Source: Heterodera schachtii
Taxonomy: Eukaryota; Nematoda; Chromadorea; Rhabditida; Heteroderidae
NCBI GenBank assembly: GCA_023374025.1
Contig: SIJG01000123.1
Location: 44,848 to 108,847 of the forward strand
DNA: 64,000 bases
Reading direction: 5' to 3'
This document shows positions 35,079-45,800 of the stretch, piece after piece; position 1 is the first letter of the stretch; every line of letters begins with the position of its first letter. The notes under the pieces were generated by a model, which saw only the letters and a program-made list of their open reading frames with translations, was not told where the DNA came from and did not search any database. The translations under genes and the position numbers were made by a program.

Positions 35079-35319
35079 TGTTAGGACGGGTCATTTTAAA
35101 TTGTATTGGCATTATGTTCCCCATTGCCACGTCACCATTTGACCCCATTTCATTTGTTATAAATATGCCTCCCTTCCTCCCCCTCTCTGTTCTCTTCACC
35201 ACCATTCATTCATTTTATTTGTAATTTCCCTGCTTGACCCCAATCAATATATTTGTGTGCCTTGTCCCTTTAATTTGGAATAAATATTTATTTATTCTCT
35301 CGGACTCATCGGCATAACA
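35079..35319 (+). repeat. 5' LTR of the Ty3-type element
   Basis: 241 bp from TGTTAGGACGGG to CGGCATAACA. It contains the TATA-like TTATAAATATG (about 35158-35168) and a polyadenylation-like AATAAA (35279-35284). The primer binding site follows at once. Confidence 0.93.
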
Positions 35320-35336
35320 TTGGCGACGCCCGTCGA
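35320..35336 (+). other. Candidate primer binding site
   Basis: TTGGCGACGCCCGTCG directly follows the 5' LTR. TGGCG right after the LTR end is the usual start of a tRNA-primed site in Ty3-type elements (complement of a tRNA 3' end ending in CGCCA). The tRNA species was not identified. Confidence 0.65.
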
Positions 35337-35525
35337 CGATTTTCAATTGTTTTGTCTTCAATTGTGCGACTTTCTTCCACTGCTTTTTGTTGTGTGATTG
35401 TTCAACAACATTCGCCACTCAATTATTTTGTTGTTTGATTTTTTTTCAACAAAATTTTCGTCAACTTTTGAAATTTTGTTTGTGAACAAAATTTCTTCAA
35501 CTTCAATTTTGTTTTTTTCAATCAA

Positions 35526-35858
35526 ATGGCGCTGACCGTCGAGCAGCTTCTCCAGGCAATTTCGCAGCAAAACCAAAACCCCACTCTTTCAGGCATTGAC
35601 TCGTTTGAGTTGGGCGATGAAAGCACCAACATTGAGGATTGGTTGCAGCAATTTTGCTTCGCCTTGGACTGCTCAGCACCAAATCTCAAGGATGAACAAA
35701 AAGTCAAGCTGCTGATGACGAAATTGAGCAAAGCGGCGTTCAGCGAGTACAAGAAGTCGTGCCTGCCGAAGGATGTGACCGACTACAATTTCGCCAAAAC
35801 GGAGGAGCAACAAGGCATTGTTTCCCAAACCACAGTCGGTGTGGATCGACAGGTATGA
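35526..35858 (+). pseudogene. gag N-terminal part, frameshifted
   Basis: The first ATG (35526) lies 206 bp after the LTR and opens a 110-codon frame beginning MALTVEQLLQAISQQNQN. The first 95 or so codons look like a retrotransposon gag (EDWLQQF, LKDEQKVKLLMTKLS, YNFAKTEEQ). The frame then leaves gag-like sequence, and the gag continuation is found in the next frame from about 35818. The shift falls inside gag, upstream of the zinc knuckles, so it is more likely a mutation than a programmed recoding site. Confidence 0.85.
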
Positions 35859-37950
35859 GTGCCTCCGGGCTTTCAAGAGCGAGGATGAGAACTTCCGCTC
35901 ATTCATCAATCGGCACAAGCGCCTTCTTCGGGACTTTGAGTTCAAAAAACTCAATGAAGAGCAATTTTATTGCTTAATGCTGTTAACAGCTCTAAAAAAC
36001 CCGAAGGATGGCGAACTTCGAAAGAGAATTTTGGGCAAATTGGCGGCAGATGGCGATAGGGCAAAATACGATAAGGTCGTGGAGGACCTGCAAATGTATT
36101 TGTCCACTATTGCTGAAGCCAAATGCATCGAACAGCCAGCCCCGTCAAAGCAAATTATGGCTGTAAAGCACAATTTTGCTCCAAAAACCAAAGGCTTTGA
36201 AGCACGTGGTCAAGTGCAACAGCAACTGAAGGTGTGCTGGCGCTGTGGGCGAGGCTCACATATTCCAAGTGTATGTCCGCACATTAAAGTTGCGTGCCGG
36301 AAGTGCAGCAAAGTAGGACATTTGGAAGCGCAGTGCAACCAACACCAAGCGTGGCTGAGTAAGCAAGGGAAAATGCAAAGCCGTAAGCAAGGCAACCTCA
36401 AGCTTGGAGGTGTGCTGATCAATTCGGTGAACCAACCGAAACGGCTGATTGAATGCCCTATTAAAATGAATGGCAATTCTGTGGAATTCGCGCTGGACTC
36501 AGGTGCTGAGGTTGTAGTGATCAATGAAGAGACCCATGAAGGGATCGGAAAACCGAAGCTGAGTCCATGCAATGTTGAAGCGAAATACCACGACGGAACA
36601 AAATGCACCCTTCTTGGAAAAGGGGAGGCTGAGTTCGTTTTCGGTGGGATAATCCGAAAAGGGCAATTTTACGTCGCCAAGAGAGGGTCATTAAATTTGT
36701 TTGGCATCGAAATGTTAGATGCTTTTGGCCTCATGGACGACGTAAGGATGAAAGTGGCCAAGACATTGAATGTGAATAATGTCAAAAAGGAAGGGTCTGT
36801 TGTTGATGAAACACTGATCAGACTCAGGGCGAAGTTCCCTACTGTCTTTTCGACAGATTTGGGCCACTGTAAAAAGGCAAAAGCGCGCCTTTCATTAATG
36901 GCTGACGCAAAGCCAGTGTATTGCAGGCCTGGTCCGGTACCATACAACACCAAATTGGTTGTTGACGCTGAATTGGACCGACTTTTGGCTGCAAATGTCA
37001 TCCGTCCTGTTGACCACACTCGGTGGGCAGCACCAATCGTGGTCGTCAAAAAGGCTACTGGTTCGGCACGTGTGTGTGCTGATTTTTCAACGGGACTTAA
37101 TAATGTTTTGCTGTCGAATCAGCACCCGTTGCCAGTGCCTGAGGACATTTTTGCGACACTAAACGGAGGACAAATTTTCTCTCAAATCGATTGCCGAGAT
37201 GCGTATCATCAAATCGAATTGGAAGAGGGATCAAAGGAGTTGTGTACGATCGCAACGCACCGTGGTAATTTTGAGTACCAGCGGTTGCCATTCGGAGTGA
37301 AGTCTGCTCCTGGCATTTTTCAATCCATTATGGATTCGATGTTGGCAGATTGTCCATTTGCCATTGCTTATTTGGATGATGTGATTGTTGTGAGCCGGAC
37401 TCGGAAAGAGCATTGGACACATTTAATGGAAGTTTTCAAAAGAATTGACAATTTTGGTTTTCGGATTAAGCCTGAAAAGTGTTCTTTTGGCAAAGAACGA
37501 ATCAAATTTCTCGGGTTCATCATTGATAAGGATGGACGAAGACCCGACGCGACCAAAATTGAGGCGATCAGACGGATGCCTATTCCAACCAATGTGTCCA
37601 CTCTCCGATCATTTTTGGGAATGGTTAACCACTATCAGCAATTCATCAAGAATTTGCGGTTCATTCGCCAACCGTTGGACGACCTTTTGAAGCAGGACAC
37701 TGTCTGGAATTGGTCCAGCGAATGTCAGAAAGCCTTTGATCAGGTCATTGGCACGCTTCAGTCGGACCAACTGCTCACACATTACGACCCATCTCAAGAA
37801 ATAATTGTGTCCGCTGATGCTTCTGAGCATGGGATCGGAGCAGTTATTTCCCATCGTTATGCGGATGGAAACATCAAGGCCTCGCGCATGCGTCGCATTC
37901 GTTGGCTCCAGCAGAAAAGAATTACGCACAAATTGAAAAGGAAGGCCTAG
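35818..37950 (+). pseudogene. gag-pol, main open part: gag C-terminus, CCHC knuckles, protease, RT, start of RNase H
   Basis: An open frame of 710 codons without a start of its own. Residues from this frame: gag C-terminal domain about 1-125; two CCHC knuckles at 140-153 (CWRCGRGSHIPSVC) and 160-173 (CRKCSKVGHLEAQC); aspartic protease with DSGA at 227-230; reverse transcriptase about 360-600 with RLPFGVKSAPGIFQ and the catalytic YLDD at 518-521; the RNase H start with ADAS at about 666-669. Gag and pol share one frame here, so the ancestral element probably made a single gag-pol polyprotein. At about 37880 a one-base loss moves the RNase H coding into another frame and this frame stops at 37948-37950. 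Confidence 0.93.
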
Positions 37951-38798
37951 CCTTAATTTATGCCGTGCAAAAATTCCACAAATACCTTTATGGAAGGCAT
38001 TTTATCCTGCAAACGGATCATAAACCTTTGCTGTCCATTTTCGGCAACAAAAAAGGAATTAAGTCCTGCACCGCCAATCGACTGCAACGTTGGGCATTGA
38101 TTTTGCTCGCTTATGATTTTGATATCGAATATCAAAACACAACAGAGTTCGGACAAGCCGATGTGTTGTCTCGGTTGATCTCGAAGACTCCAATTGAAGA
38201 AGACGAAGTGATCGTGGCCAATTTGATTAATGTGGAAACGGAATTTTTGAATGCTGTTGTAAAGCAATTTCCGTTGAATTCCGATCAGATAATTGATGAG
38301 ATTGGAAAAGATGAAGTGCTCAATAAGGTCGTGAAGTACCTTCGCACTCAATGGCCCACTTCAAAGAATATGTCTTCTGAAATCATTCCATTTCACCGCA
38401 GGCGAGAAGCCTTATCAATTGAGAATGGATGTATAATTTATGCGGACCGGGTGGTGATCCCCGCATCACTTCAGAAGGAAGTCTTGCAGCAATTGCACCA
38501 GGGACACCCGGGAATGAAACGCATGAAAAACCTCGCCAGGCAATATGTTTATTGGCCTGGGATGGACCAGCAAATCGAAGACTTCGTTCGATCGTGTCAA
38601 GCTTGCGCTGAAGAAGCAAAAGCACCGGTTAAGACTCTTCTCCACTCTTGGCCAAAAGAAGACGGCCCATGGAAACGAGTGCATATGGATTATGCAGGGC
38701 CTTTCTTTGGAAAAATGTACTTAATTTGTGTAGACGCATTTTCCAAGTGGCCAGAAGTCTTTGAGATGAGCTCCACCTGGATCAGCAGCGACGATTGA
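37881..38798 (+). pseudogene. pol, RNase H remainder and integrase N-terminal half
   Basis: Continuation of pol in the next frame. It begins with SHSLAPAEKNYAQIEKEG and TDHKPL (RNase H). It then shows the integrase zinc-binding domain (HPGMKRMKNLARQYVYWPG ... CQAC, an HHCC type) and the first part of the catalytic core, including MDYAGPF and CVDAFSKWPEVF. A second frameshift at about 38775-38785 ends the frame at 38796-38798. Confidence 0.9.
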
Positions 38799-39558
38799 CA
38801 AAATTCGTTATCTGTGCTCTCGGCATGGACTTCCCGAAACACTTGTCACCGATAATGGGACCCAATTCACTTCAAATGAATTTAAGGAATTCACCAAAAA
38901 TAATGGAATTTCCCATCTGTTTTCGGCACCGTACTGCCCGATGTCGAATGGACAGGCAGAACGGTTTGTCGACACTTTCAAACGGACGTTTCGAAAGTTG
39001 AAAAAAGAGGGGGTAGCGAATAGGTTGGATACGTTTTTGACAACCTATCGTACCACTCCTAATGAGTCGCTGGCTGGAAATAAGAGCCCTGCAGAAATGT
39101 TTATGCAGCGCAAAATTCGAACGACTTTGGACCTTCTGCGGCCCAAACGGCGCCCAATCATCGAACGTGACGAAGCGATGGAGAAGAGTTTCAATCGCCG
39201 TCACGGGGCACAACCAAGAGAATTCATGGTCAATGGCAAAGTTTTTGCCCGACATCGAATTTCTCAACCATGGAAAGCCGGACGTGTCACCCAACGGAAA
39301 GGAGTGATTTATGACGTATCATTTTCCGACGGATCGTCTGGTAGGTTCCATGCGAACCAAATGTTGGTTCGTCACACGCCGGACATTGAGGAAGACCCCT
39401 TGGATATGCTTAATGAGGCATTTGGGCTTCCTCTGGTCCCGACAGTGGTCGAAGACCCTGATCGGCCGGCTGAAGTTCAACTTCCCATGCGCGCCAACAC
39501 ACCGGAGCCACTGAACGACGGACCACTCAACGAAGATGTGCCAAGAATCCCCGAATGA
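38785..39558 (+). pseudogene. pol, integrase C-terminal half
   Basis: From about 38785 the original frame resumes: IDKIRYLCSRHGLPETLV, TDNGTQF (second catalytic Asp) and NGQAERFV (catalytic Glu), then a C-terminal domain with RHRISQPWKAGRV and a proline-rich tail, stopping at 39556-39558. The three catalytic acids of integrase are all present, split across two frames. No envelope-like gene follows; only about 80 bp separate the stop from the 3' LTR. Confidence 0.9.
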
Positions 39559-39627
39559 CGTCCACAAAGAAACCGACGACCGCCTCAGCGCTATTCGCCG
39601 AGATGATGATCAAAAAGATTCTTTTTG

Positions 39628-39637
39628 ATGGGGGAGG
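39628..39637 (+). other. Polypurine tract
   Basis: GATGGGGGAGG immediately before the 3' LTR at 39638 is the expected plus-strand primer of the retrotransposon. Confidence 0.8.
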
Positions 39638-39878
39638 TGTTAGGACGGCTCATTTTAAATTGTATTGGCATTATGTTCCCCATTGCCACGTCACCATTTG
39701 ACCCCATTTCATTTGTTATAAATATGCCTCCCTTCCTCCCCCTCTCTGTTCTCTTCACCACCATTCATTCATTTTATTTGTCATTTCCCTGCTTGACCCC
39801 AATCAATATATTTGTGTGCCTTGTCCCTTTAATTTGGAATAAATATTTATTTATTCTCTCGGACTCATCGGCATAACA
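39638..39878 (+). repeat. 3' LTR of the Ty3-type element
   Basis: 241 bp, the same length as the 5' LTR and differing at two visible positions. It is followed by the target duplication GTTAA at 39879-39883. Confidence 0.93.
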
Positions 39879-39883
39879 GTTAA

Positions 39884-42157
39884 GTTTTTGGCAGTGTAAA
39901 AACAACTGTGGGATTAGCCAAGAAAATTTAAAAATATTATTCCACAAATATTTTTAATTAATTAATACAAGAAATAACTGAAGTTATAAATAAAATTCAT
40001 AAGAAAAATAATAATATACCAAAAAATTAAAAATATAATTAAACAAATCGAAACCTAAAGTAAAGAATTGGGGAATATGTTTAAACTAAAAATTCAAAAC
40101 AAAAATCAAATTTTTTTTTAAATTAAGTATGGTTGCTAGAAAACAATGTAGATGAGATTGTAAATAATAAATGGTTCGAAGGATTTGCAAGGAAATTAAT
40201 AAATAATGCTTGTGATTAGTTATCCTTTTAAAATTATAATAAACTCTGCAAAATATAATTTACAGATATTCTTGTCATATTTTAAATAATATAAACATAA
40301 CATCTATTTTTTTCAAAAAATTTAAATTTGAATGGGTATTTCTCGAAAATATTAATTAACTTTAAAAAAATTGAAATTTACGCAAAAACTAAGTCCAAAA
40401 TATCTAGCAAACAACAAAGCCTTAATACAGAATTTTGTGATTATGCTTTTCATTTTTTCACGTTTGTGGCCAGCTTCCAAACTGAATGGTGCAGCATCGT
40501 CACGGTAACCTAAAATTTGAAATTTTCCATACACATATTACAACATACAATAGACCTTATAAAACTTCCAATTTTTAACTCATATACGGTTATATGTATG
40601 GGCAAATTTGTATTAAAGTGACAAGCATTTAATTAAGTTTGAATAATATTATTGGAATAATTCTCTAAACATTAAAGTTGATAATAAAAAGCATGCATGA
40701 ATATATAACCATACCATAATAATTATGAAAATTTTTCTAAAATAAATTATTTTGAAACAAAAATAATTCTGTTTATGAAATGTGAAAATTCACTATTCTT
40801 AAATTAATCAAAAGGAGTTTAGAAAAAAAATTTTATATTACAAAATATTTATCTTTTAATTAATCCACAAGCAATTAAAAGCATTAAAAATATACGTGAA
40901 ACCCTGATTGGAAAAGGTTAAAAATTCAAAATTAAAAAATATTATTTTATAAAATTAATTTAAAAAATATTTAACGAATATTCTTTTTCCAAAGAAATAA
41001 ACAAAAAAAACTCAATATTTATTGAACATGATTTTATATTATAATAACTGTAACAATGAGCTATTATAATACATTGAATTAAATTGATAAAAATTCACAA
41101 ATTCTATAGATCAAATATAAATATAAAGAATACCATCTAACTTCATTTAGCTAAAAAATAAGTTAAGATCCTTATTGAAAGAATAGAAACAGCCAAGTAT
41201 GCTATTGAGTTATACCTGGACAAACAATTACCTATCCTCGCTAAAGGGGTGTTTGTTAACCTCTCAACAGAGACACATTTTATATTATAATTAAATAAAA
41301 AATACAGCAATAATTGTAATTAAATATAAATTCATTTCTAACAAATGCAAAGTCTTTGACAACTCGATTCTAATATTTAACATAATTTCTTTAAATGAGT
41401 TAATTTTATCGTTAACAACTTAATTTTACAAAATTGCAGTTTGGCTATATTGAATCAAATTTTATTAAAAAATTACTATTTTGTAAGAATGTTTTATATT
41501 CATCTTAATAACAAATCCCAAGAAAATAAAGTTATCCTATGAATGATATTGCATGAAAATTTGTAAAGCTATACATTTTGCCGAAGAAAAATTGAGAAGA
41601 ACAAAAAATTCATTTAAGGAAAAAAAAACATGTAACTCTTTTTTAATATTTATTAATATAGAGAGAGACATAGATGAATATTCTACTGTTAAAAAGAAAT
41701 ATTATAAAAAAATAAAAAATATATTTCTGCATGAACATATGTATTAATTAAATAACATTGGTATTTTTCCTATGTTTATGTTATATTTTAGAGAAATTTT
41801 ATATTTTTTTCGTTCACATCATCGTTTGAATCATGTGATTAGTAAATTTATTTATATTTGCAAATAATCGGGTTTAAAATTATGTGGATATTCAGCATTG
41901 TTTATTTTAAAAACAATAACCTTAGTCAATCACTTTTTCTGCAAGACAAAGAACTTTATTTTATTTTTTGATGATTAATATTTAATTTACTTTTCAAAAT
42001 AGTAATTTTCTTATATAGGTACTTTGAACAAATTATGCAATAAGTAAAAATAGTCATAAAAATAAATAACAAAGAAATAAATTAAAATTCATTAATAAAA
42101 ATTTGCCAATATTTAAAGAGGTATGAGATAATTAAAGAAAAATCACTTATTATGTAA
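39884..42157. other. AT-rich non-coding stretch
   Basis: No firm gene. One exon-like island at 41162-41287 is listed separately. Confidence 0.4.
41162..41287 (+). CDS. Weak exon candidate, amphipathic
   Basis: After AAATAAG a plus frame reads VKILIERIETAKYAIELYLD and continues KQLPILAKGVFVNLSTETH to a stop at about 41290. It is GC-richer than its surroundings and the heptad-like spacing looks protein-like. The minus strand is also open here (about 44 codons), so the call is uncertain. Product unknown. Confidence 0.22.
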
Positions 42158-42165
42158 TTTGTAAG

Positions 42166-42705
42166 GCCTTACGGACATTTGCGGACGGACACTTGCGGAC
42201 GGGCATTTGCGGACGGACATTTGCGGACGGACACTTGCGGACGGGCATTTGCGGACGGACATTTGCGGACGGACACTTGCGGACGGACATTTGCGGACAA
42301 TTTCGGGAAAAAATAAAAAAAATTCGCAAAAAAATTTTAAAAAATTTCTGAAAATATGGAATGGAGACTTAAAACTTAATTAAACATTGTTTTTGGGCTT
42401 TTAGGACGCGATTAAAGTAAATTGGTCCCAAACATCGGGGAAGTGTGAATGTCGCCTGTTACACATATGGCTAGAGAAATTTAAAAATGTCGGTGGCAAA
42501 AATTTCACAGTTCCCCGATGTTTGGGACCAATTTTATTTTAATCACGGCCTAAAAGCCCAAAAACAAAGTTTTATTAAGCTAGTCTCCATTCCATCTTTT
42601 CAGAATTTTTTTTTTAATTTTTTACGAATTTTTTCCCGAATTGTCCGCAAATGTCCGTCCGCAAGTGTCCTTCCGCAAGTGTCCGTCCACAAATGTCCCA
42701 ATGCG
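42166..42705. mobile_element. Foldback element of the GGACGG family, 540 bp, perfect 8-bp target duplication
   Basis: The whole element is an imperfect palindrome. The left arm has nine or so GGACGGACATTTGC-type units, then TTTCGGGAAAAAATAAAAAA, a GGAATGGAGACT block, and TTGGTCCCAAACATCGGGGA; the right arm is the complement in reverse order. The arms meet at about 42430-42490. Perfect 8-bp duplications TTTGTAAG lie at 42158-42165 and 42706-42713. The terminal blocks match those of the nested element at 29515-30450. No coding sequence; the open frame at 42487-42756 is a repeat artefact. Confidence 0.85.
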
Positions 42706-42845
42706 TTTGTAAGCTATAAAATTTTCTTAATTATTATAGTAGGAAAATTTTTATAATGGGAAAAATTTTATCTTTTCACTTCTTTCCATTTGTCGAAAAT
42801 GAGGCCGGCAACGAAATTTATAAACCCTGCTCAAACCATTATCAT

Positions 42846-42882
42846 GTAAAGTTATTTGGGTAGGTTTACCCGGTAACTTTAC
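42846..42882. other. Strong hairpin with two nested stems
   Basis: GTAAAGTTA pairs with TAACTTTAC, and inside it GGGTA pairs with TACCC (GGTT loop). Role unknown; it could be an RNA hairpin, a cruciform or the end of a repeat. Confidence 0.5.
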
Positions 42883-42896
42883 CTCGTTCTTTTGGT

Positions 42897-42920
42897 ACGG
42901 GCCCTATAGGGAGCACCCGT
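42897..42920. other. Short GC-rich hairpin
   Basis: ACGGG pairs with CCCGT around the self-complementary CCCTATAGGG. It lies 14 bp after the previous hairpin, forming a pair of structures in otherwise AT-rich DNA. Confidence 0.4.
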
Positions 42921-45490
42921 AGACTCATTTAGTTAAAAAAAGTGTACAAGGAAATGTTTTAAAGAATGTACAGAAATAAATTAACATTTTGAGAAAAGAG
43001 ACTAAAAAACAAAAAATAACAATTATTTCGAATAATTCATGTTTTTTATTCAAATAGTAGTTTAAATGCATATTAAACAGAAAAGAATGGATTATTAATA
43101 CTTTTTTAAACTAATCAATTTAAAATTAGTTTATAAATAGCAAATAATCCCTTTTGAATAAGAGAAATATAAAAATTAACTATTTTTAATTAGCGCATAT
43201 TTTAAATAAACTTTTAGGTTGTCCAAAAAAGAGAAAGTTGAATAAGAAACCTAATTACATTATTTATATCTTTCAAATTAATTCTTTAAATATTAATTCT
43301 AAAAGGCTATTTAGCTAAGCAATTATTTAATTGTAAAAAGATAAGATATGTTTATATTCGTTCAAAGTACAATAAATATTAATTAAATTGAAATTTAAAC
43401 TTCTTAAATTAATAAATTAAAAAAAATAGTTTATTTTAGAAAAAACCATTTTTTGAATGTCACATACTACACAATTATGACCTTGAAATGCCACATAGTA
43501 AAATTATGATAAATATAAAAATTAAAGAAATCACATAATCGTCAAATTAATAGATTCATAAAAATCATTTAGTACAAAATGTATGCAAATAGTTAAATTA
43601 ATTTAAAATTAATTTTTGATGAAGAATTAATTATTAAACAAAAAAATACCCACGTACTTTTTGAAAAAGCAAGCTAATAAAATAAAAGCAAAAATATAAA
43701 AAGATTAAATTTCAAAAATTAGATTAAATTTAAAGCAATTTTTTTTATTGAACTTATAACAAACATACATATATATATGCTATAATTAATTGAAAAAATA
43801 TTTTAAATTTTTAATAAATTAATTTTGTTGCATAATATTTAACTTGAACTTTGGGCCCAATTTCTATTTCAAATTAAAGTATTTTCCTCATGAGAATAGA
43901 AATTACATTTTTTTAGTTAATTCAGAAAAATAAGAGTAAAAGAAAAAATGAATGAAAAAGCAAATGGCAATTAATTATAAACTAAAAAGAATAAATCAAT
44001 TCCTTGAAAATAATATATTAGATAACAATTTATCAATTTAATTTATTTTTATAAATACTTAAAATTAATAAGTGTTTGGATTATAGAAAAACAAAAATAT
44101 ATGATGAAAATTTATAGTAACAAGAATAAAGTATATAATCTGCATAAGGAAAATATTAATATGTATTTAAATTAATATACGAATATGCAAGAATATTTGA
44201 ATTTAAATCGCGTAAATTTCATGTGAATTTTATTTAGCCGCCGCCAATTCAAAAAATGCGTGTTTTTATCAGTTAAGTCCTTGCATTTTTAAGTGCCAAA
44301 ATTTCAAAGCATTTCATTTTAGACAGTTTAAGAATTATTCATGCATAATTTTCGTTAATTTAAATCGCTTAATCTATTGCGGCTATTGAAGGGTGTCGAT
44401 GATCGCGGAATATCAACTGCATTTCGTTAGCTTATAACTTATTTTAAGCTAGAATTATTAATTTAAAATATTTATTAATTATTGATTATTACATAGTAAT
44501 CTTCGGTACTTTTCCGTTTGGTGACCCCCCCCTGAAATTTTTAAATAAAAAGTCATTTCTAGGGTAATTTGGGGCGATGATCACGAATATGACATTTATT
44601 TTGCAAAATTCTGAATACCGAACCCGAATTCGAACAAAAATTCGAAATTTATAAAAGATTTTATTTAAGTTTTACACAGAAAATCTACAAGAAAATACAA
44701 AAAGAGAAATTGACTTTATTTTATCTTGTATTGAATTTATTATTTAATAATATTTGATCATTACTATATATTTGAGTATATTATACTAAAGATTATATAA
44801 AAAGACAATATAAAAAATATGTTTTAAAATTTTCCAAAATTAAAATAAGAAAAAATATAAAAAATAATAAGTTGCAAAAAAACAATTTCAAAGTTGTACA
44901 ATATTAATGTTCTGCAAAAAAAGCTTATTAAACATACAAATTCCTTATTTTGTTTTTGTAAAAGTTTATGTAATAACTAAAAAATTACAACAGATTTTTT
45001 CAAACACAAAAGTATAATCGAAACTAAAACGATTAGTTTCTTCACGAAATTTTAAAAAAAGACATTGTAAAATTTTATAAACCTACATAATATTTAACAT
45101 TAAATATTATTGATTTAAGAGCTTAATAAAAAAAACATTCGTTTATAATTACAACTTAAATATGTATTAATAAACAAATAAAACCAATATTACATAAGAG
45201 AGGCATAAAATTGCATATAAAATGATGAAATACTTAAAATAGCTAGAAAGACAATTAGATGTTCAAATGTAAATTATTTGAATAGCAAAAATTATAAATA
45301 ATTGAAACAAGATCACCAATTGATAAATAATAATTGAAAATATTAAAATGAACAAAAAAATAAAATAATAAAAAAAATATTCTTATTAAAGTTCTTAGTA
45401 AATATCTAGAGCAAAACTCCTAATAAGCTAGTGTTTTTCGCAAAAAATAGACAGTAGCTTGAACCTAACATGAAATGAATTAATTATTCA
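42921..45490. other. AT-rich non-coding stretch
   Basis: Nothing with gene structure seen in 2.6 kb. Confidence 0.4.
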
Positions 45491-45800
45491 CAGGGTTGCC
45501 AGATGAAAATTTTCAAAATCATCATTTTCAAACAAAAAAATCACATTTGGGGTCAAAAATCAGCATTTTTGAAATTTTTTCCAAATGAAGAAAAAGTAAA
45601 AATATTTTTACGGCGCTTTTTTCCAAAAAATTTTTGAGAACAAAGGTCTGCGGTGCCGGTAGGCGACGAAATTTGAGTGCAATTTGCTAAAAGGTTTTCA
45701 CTAAGAATGATAAATTTATGCGTTTTAGTCATTTTTATGAAAAATAACTTTCGGGGGCCCGGCGGAAAATGATAATAAATCATCACATCTTGCAACCCTT
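45491..45800. mobile_element. Short TIR element ending CAGGGTTGCCAGATG, about 310 bp
   Basis: The left end CAGGGTTGCCAGATG is matched by CATCTTGCAACCCT at the right end (imperfect). The centre holds a decayed, reverse-oriented copy of the shared module: TACGGCGC, then the palindrome remnant CTGCGGTGCCGGTAGGCGACG (45648-45668), then TTGAGTGCAATTTGCTAA. No clear 8-bp duplication remains. The termini resemble those of the element at 54454. The minus-strand open frame here is not a gene. Confidence 0.65.
45648..45668. repeat. Decayed copy of the shared palindrome
   Basis: CTGCGGTGCCGGTAGGCGACG corresponds to one arm and the loop of the module; the second arm is mostly lost. The flanks still match the other copies. 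Confidence 0.55.

Larger units (their letters stand above)
35079..39878 (+). mobile_element. Ty3-type (Mag-like) LTR retrotransposon, 4,800 bp
   Basis: A complete element: 241-bp LTRs at 35079-35319 and 39638-39878 that start TGTTAGG and end ATAACA, bordered by a perfect 5-bp target duplication GTTAA (35074-35078, 39879-39883). The LTRs differ at only two positions that I can see (G/C near the start, A/C at about 35222/39781), so the insertion is young. The domain order gag, CCHC knuckles, protease, reverse transcriptase, RNase H, integrase is that of Ty3-type elements. Two CCHC knuckles and the RT sequence suggest the Mag clade. The coding region is much higher in GC than the host DNA. Three frameshifts (about 35.81, 37.88 and 38.78 kb) make this copy non-autonomous. 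Confidence 0.95.

Noticed and set aside
35810..35830. Programmed frameshift in gag at TTTCCCAAA
   Set aside because: The codon frame does not fit the X XXY YYZ rule and the shift lies inside gag before the zinc knuckles; gag and pol otherwise share a frame, so a mutation or assembly error is simpler.
44510..44640. GC-richer patch with a C8 run
   Set aside because: No inverted ends, duplication, coding frame or hairpin that I could support.
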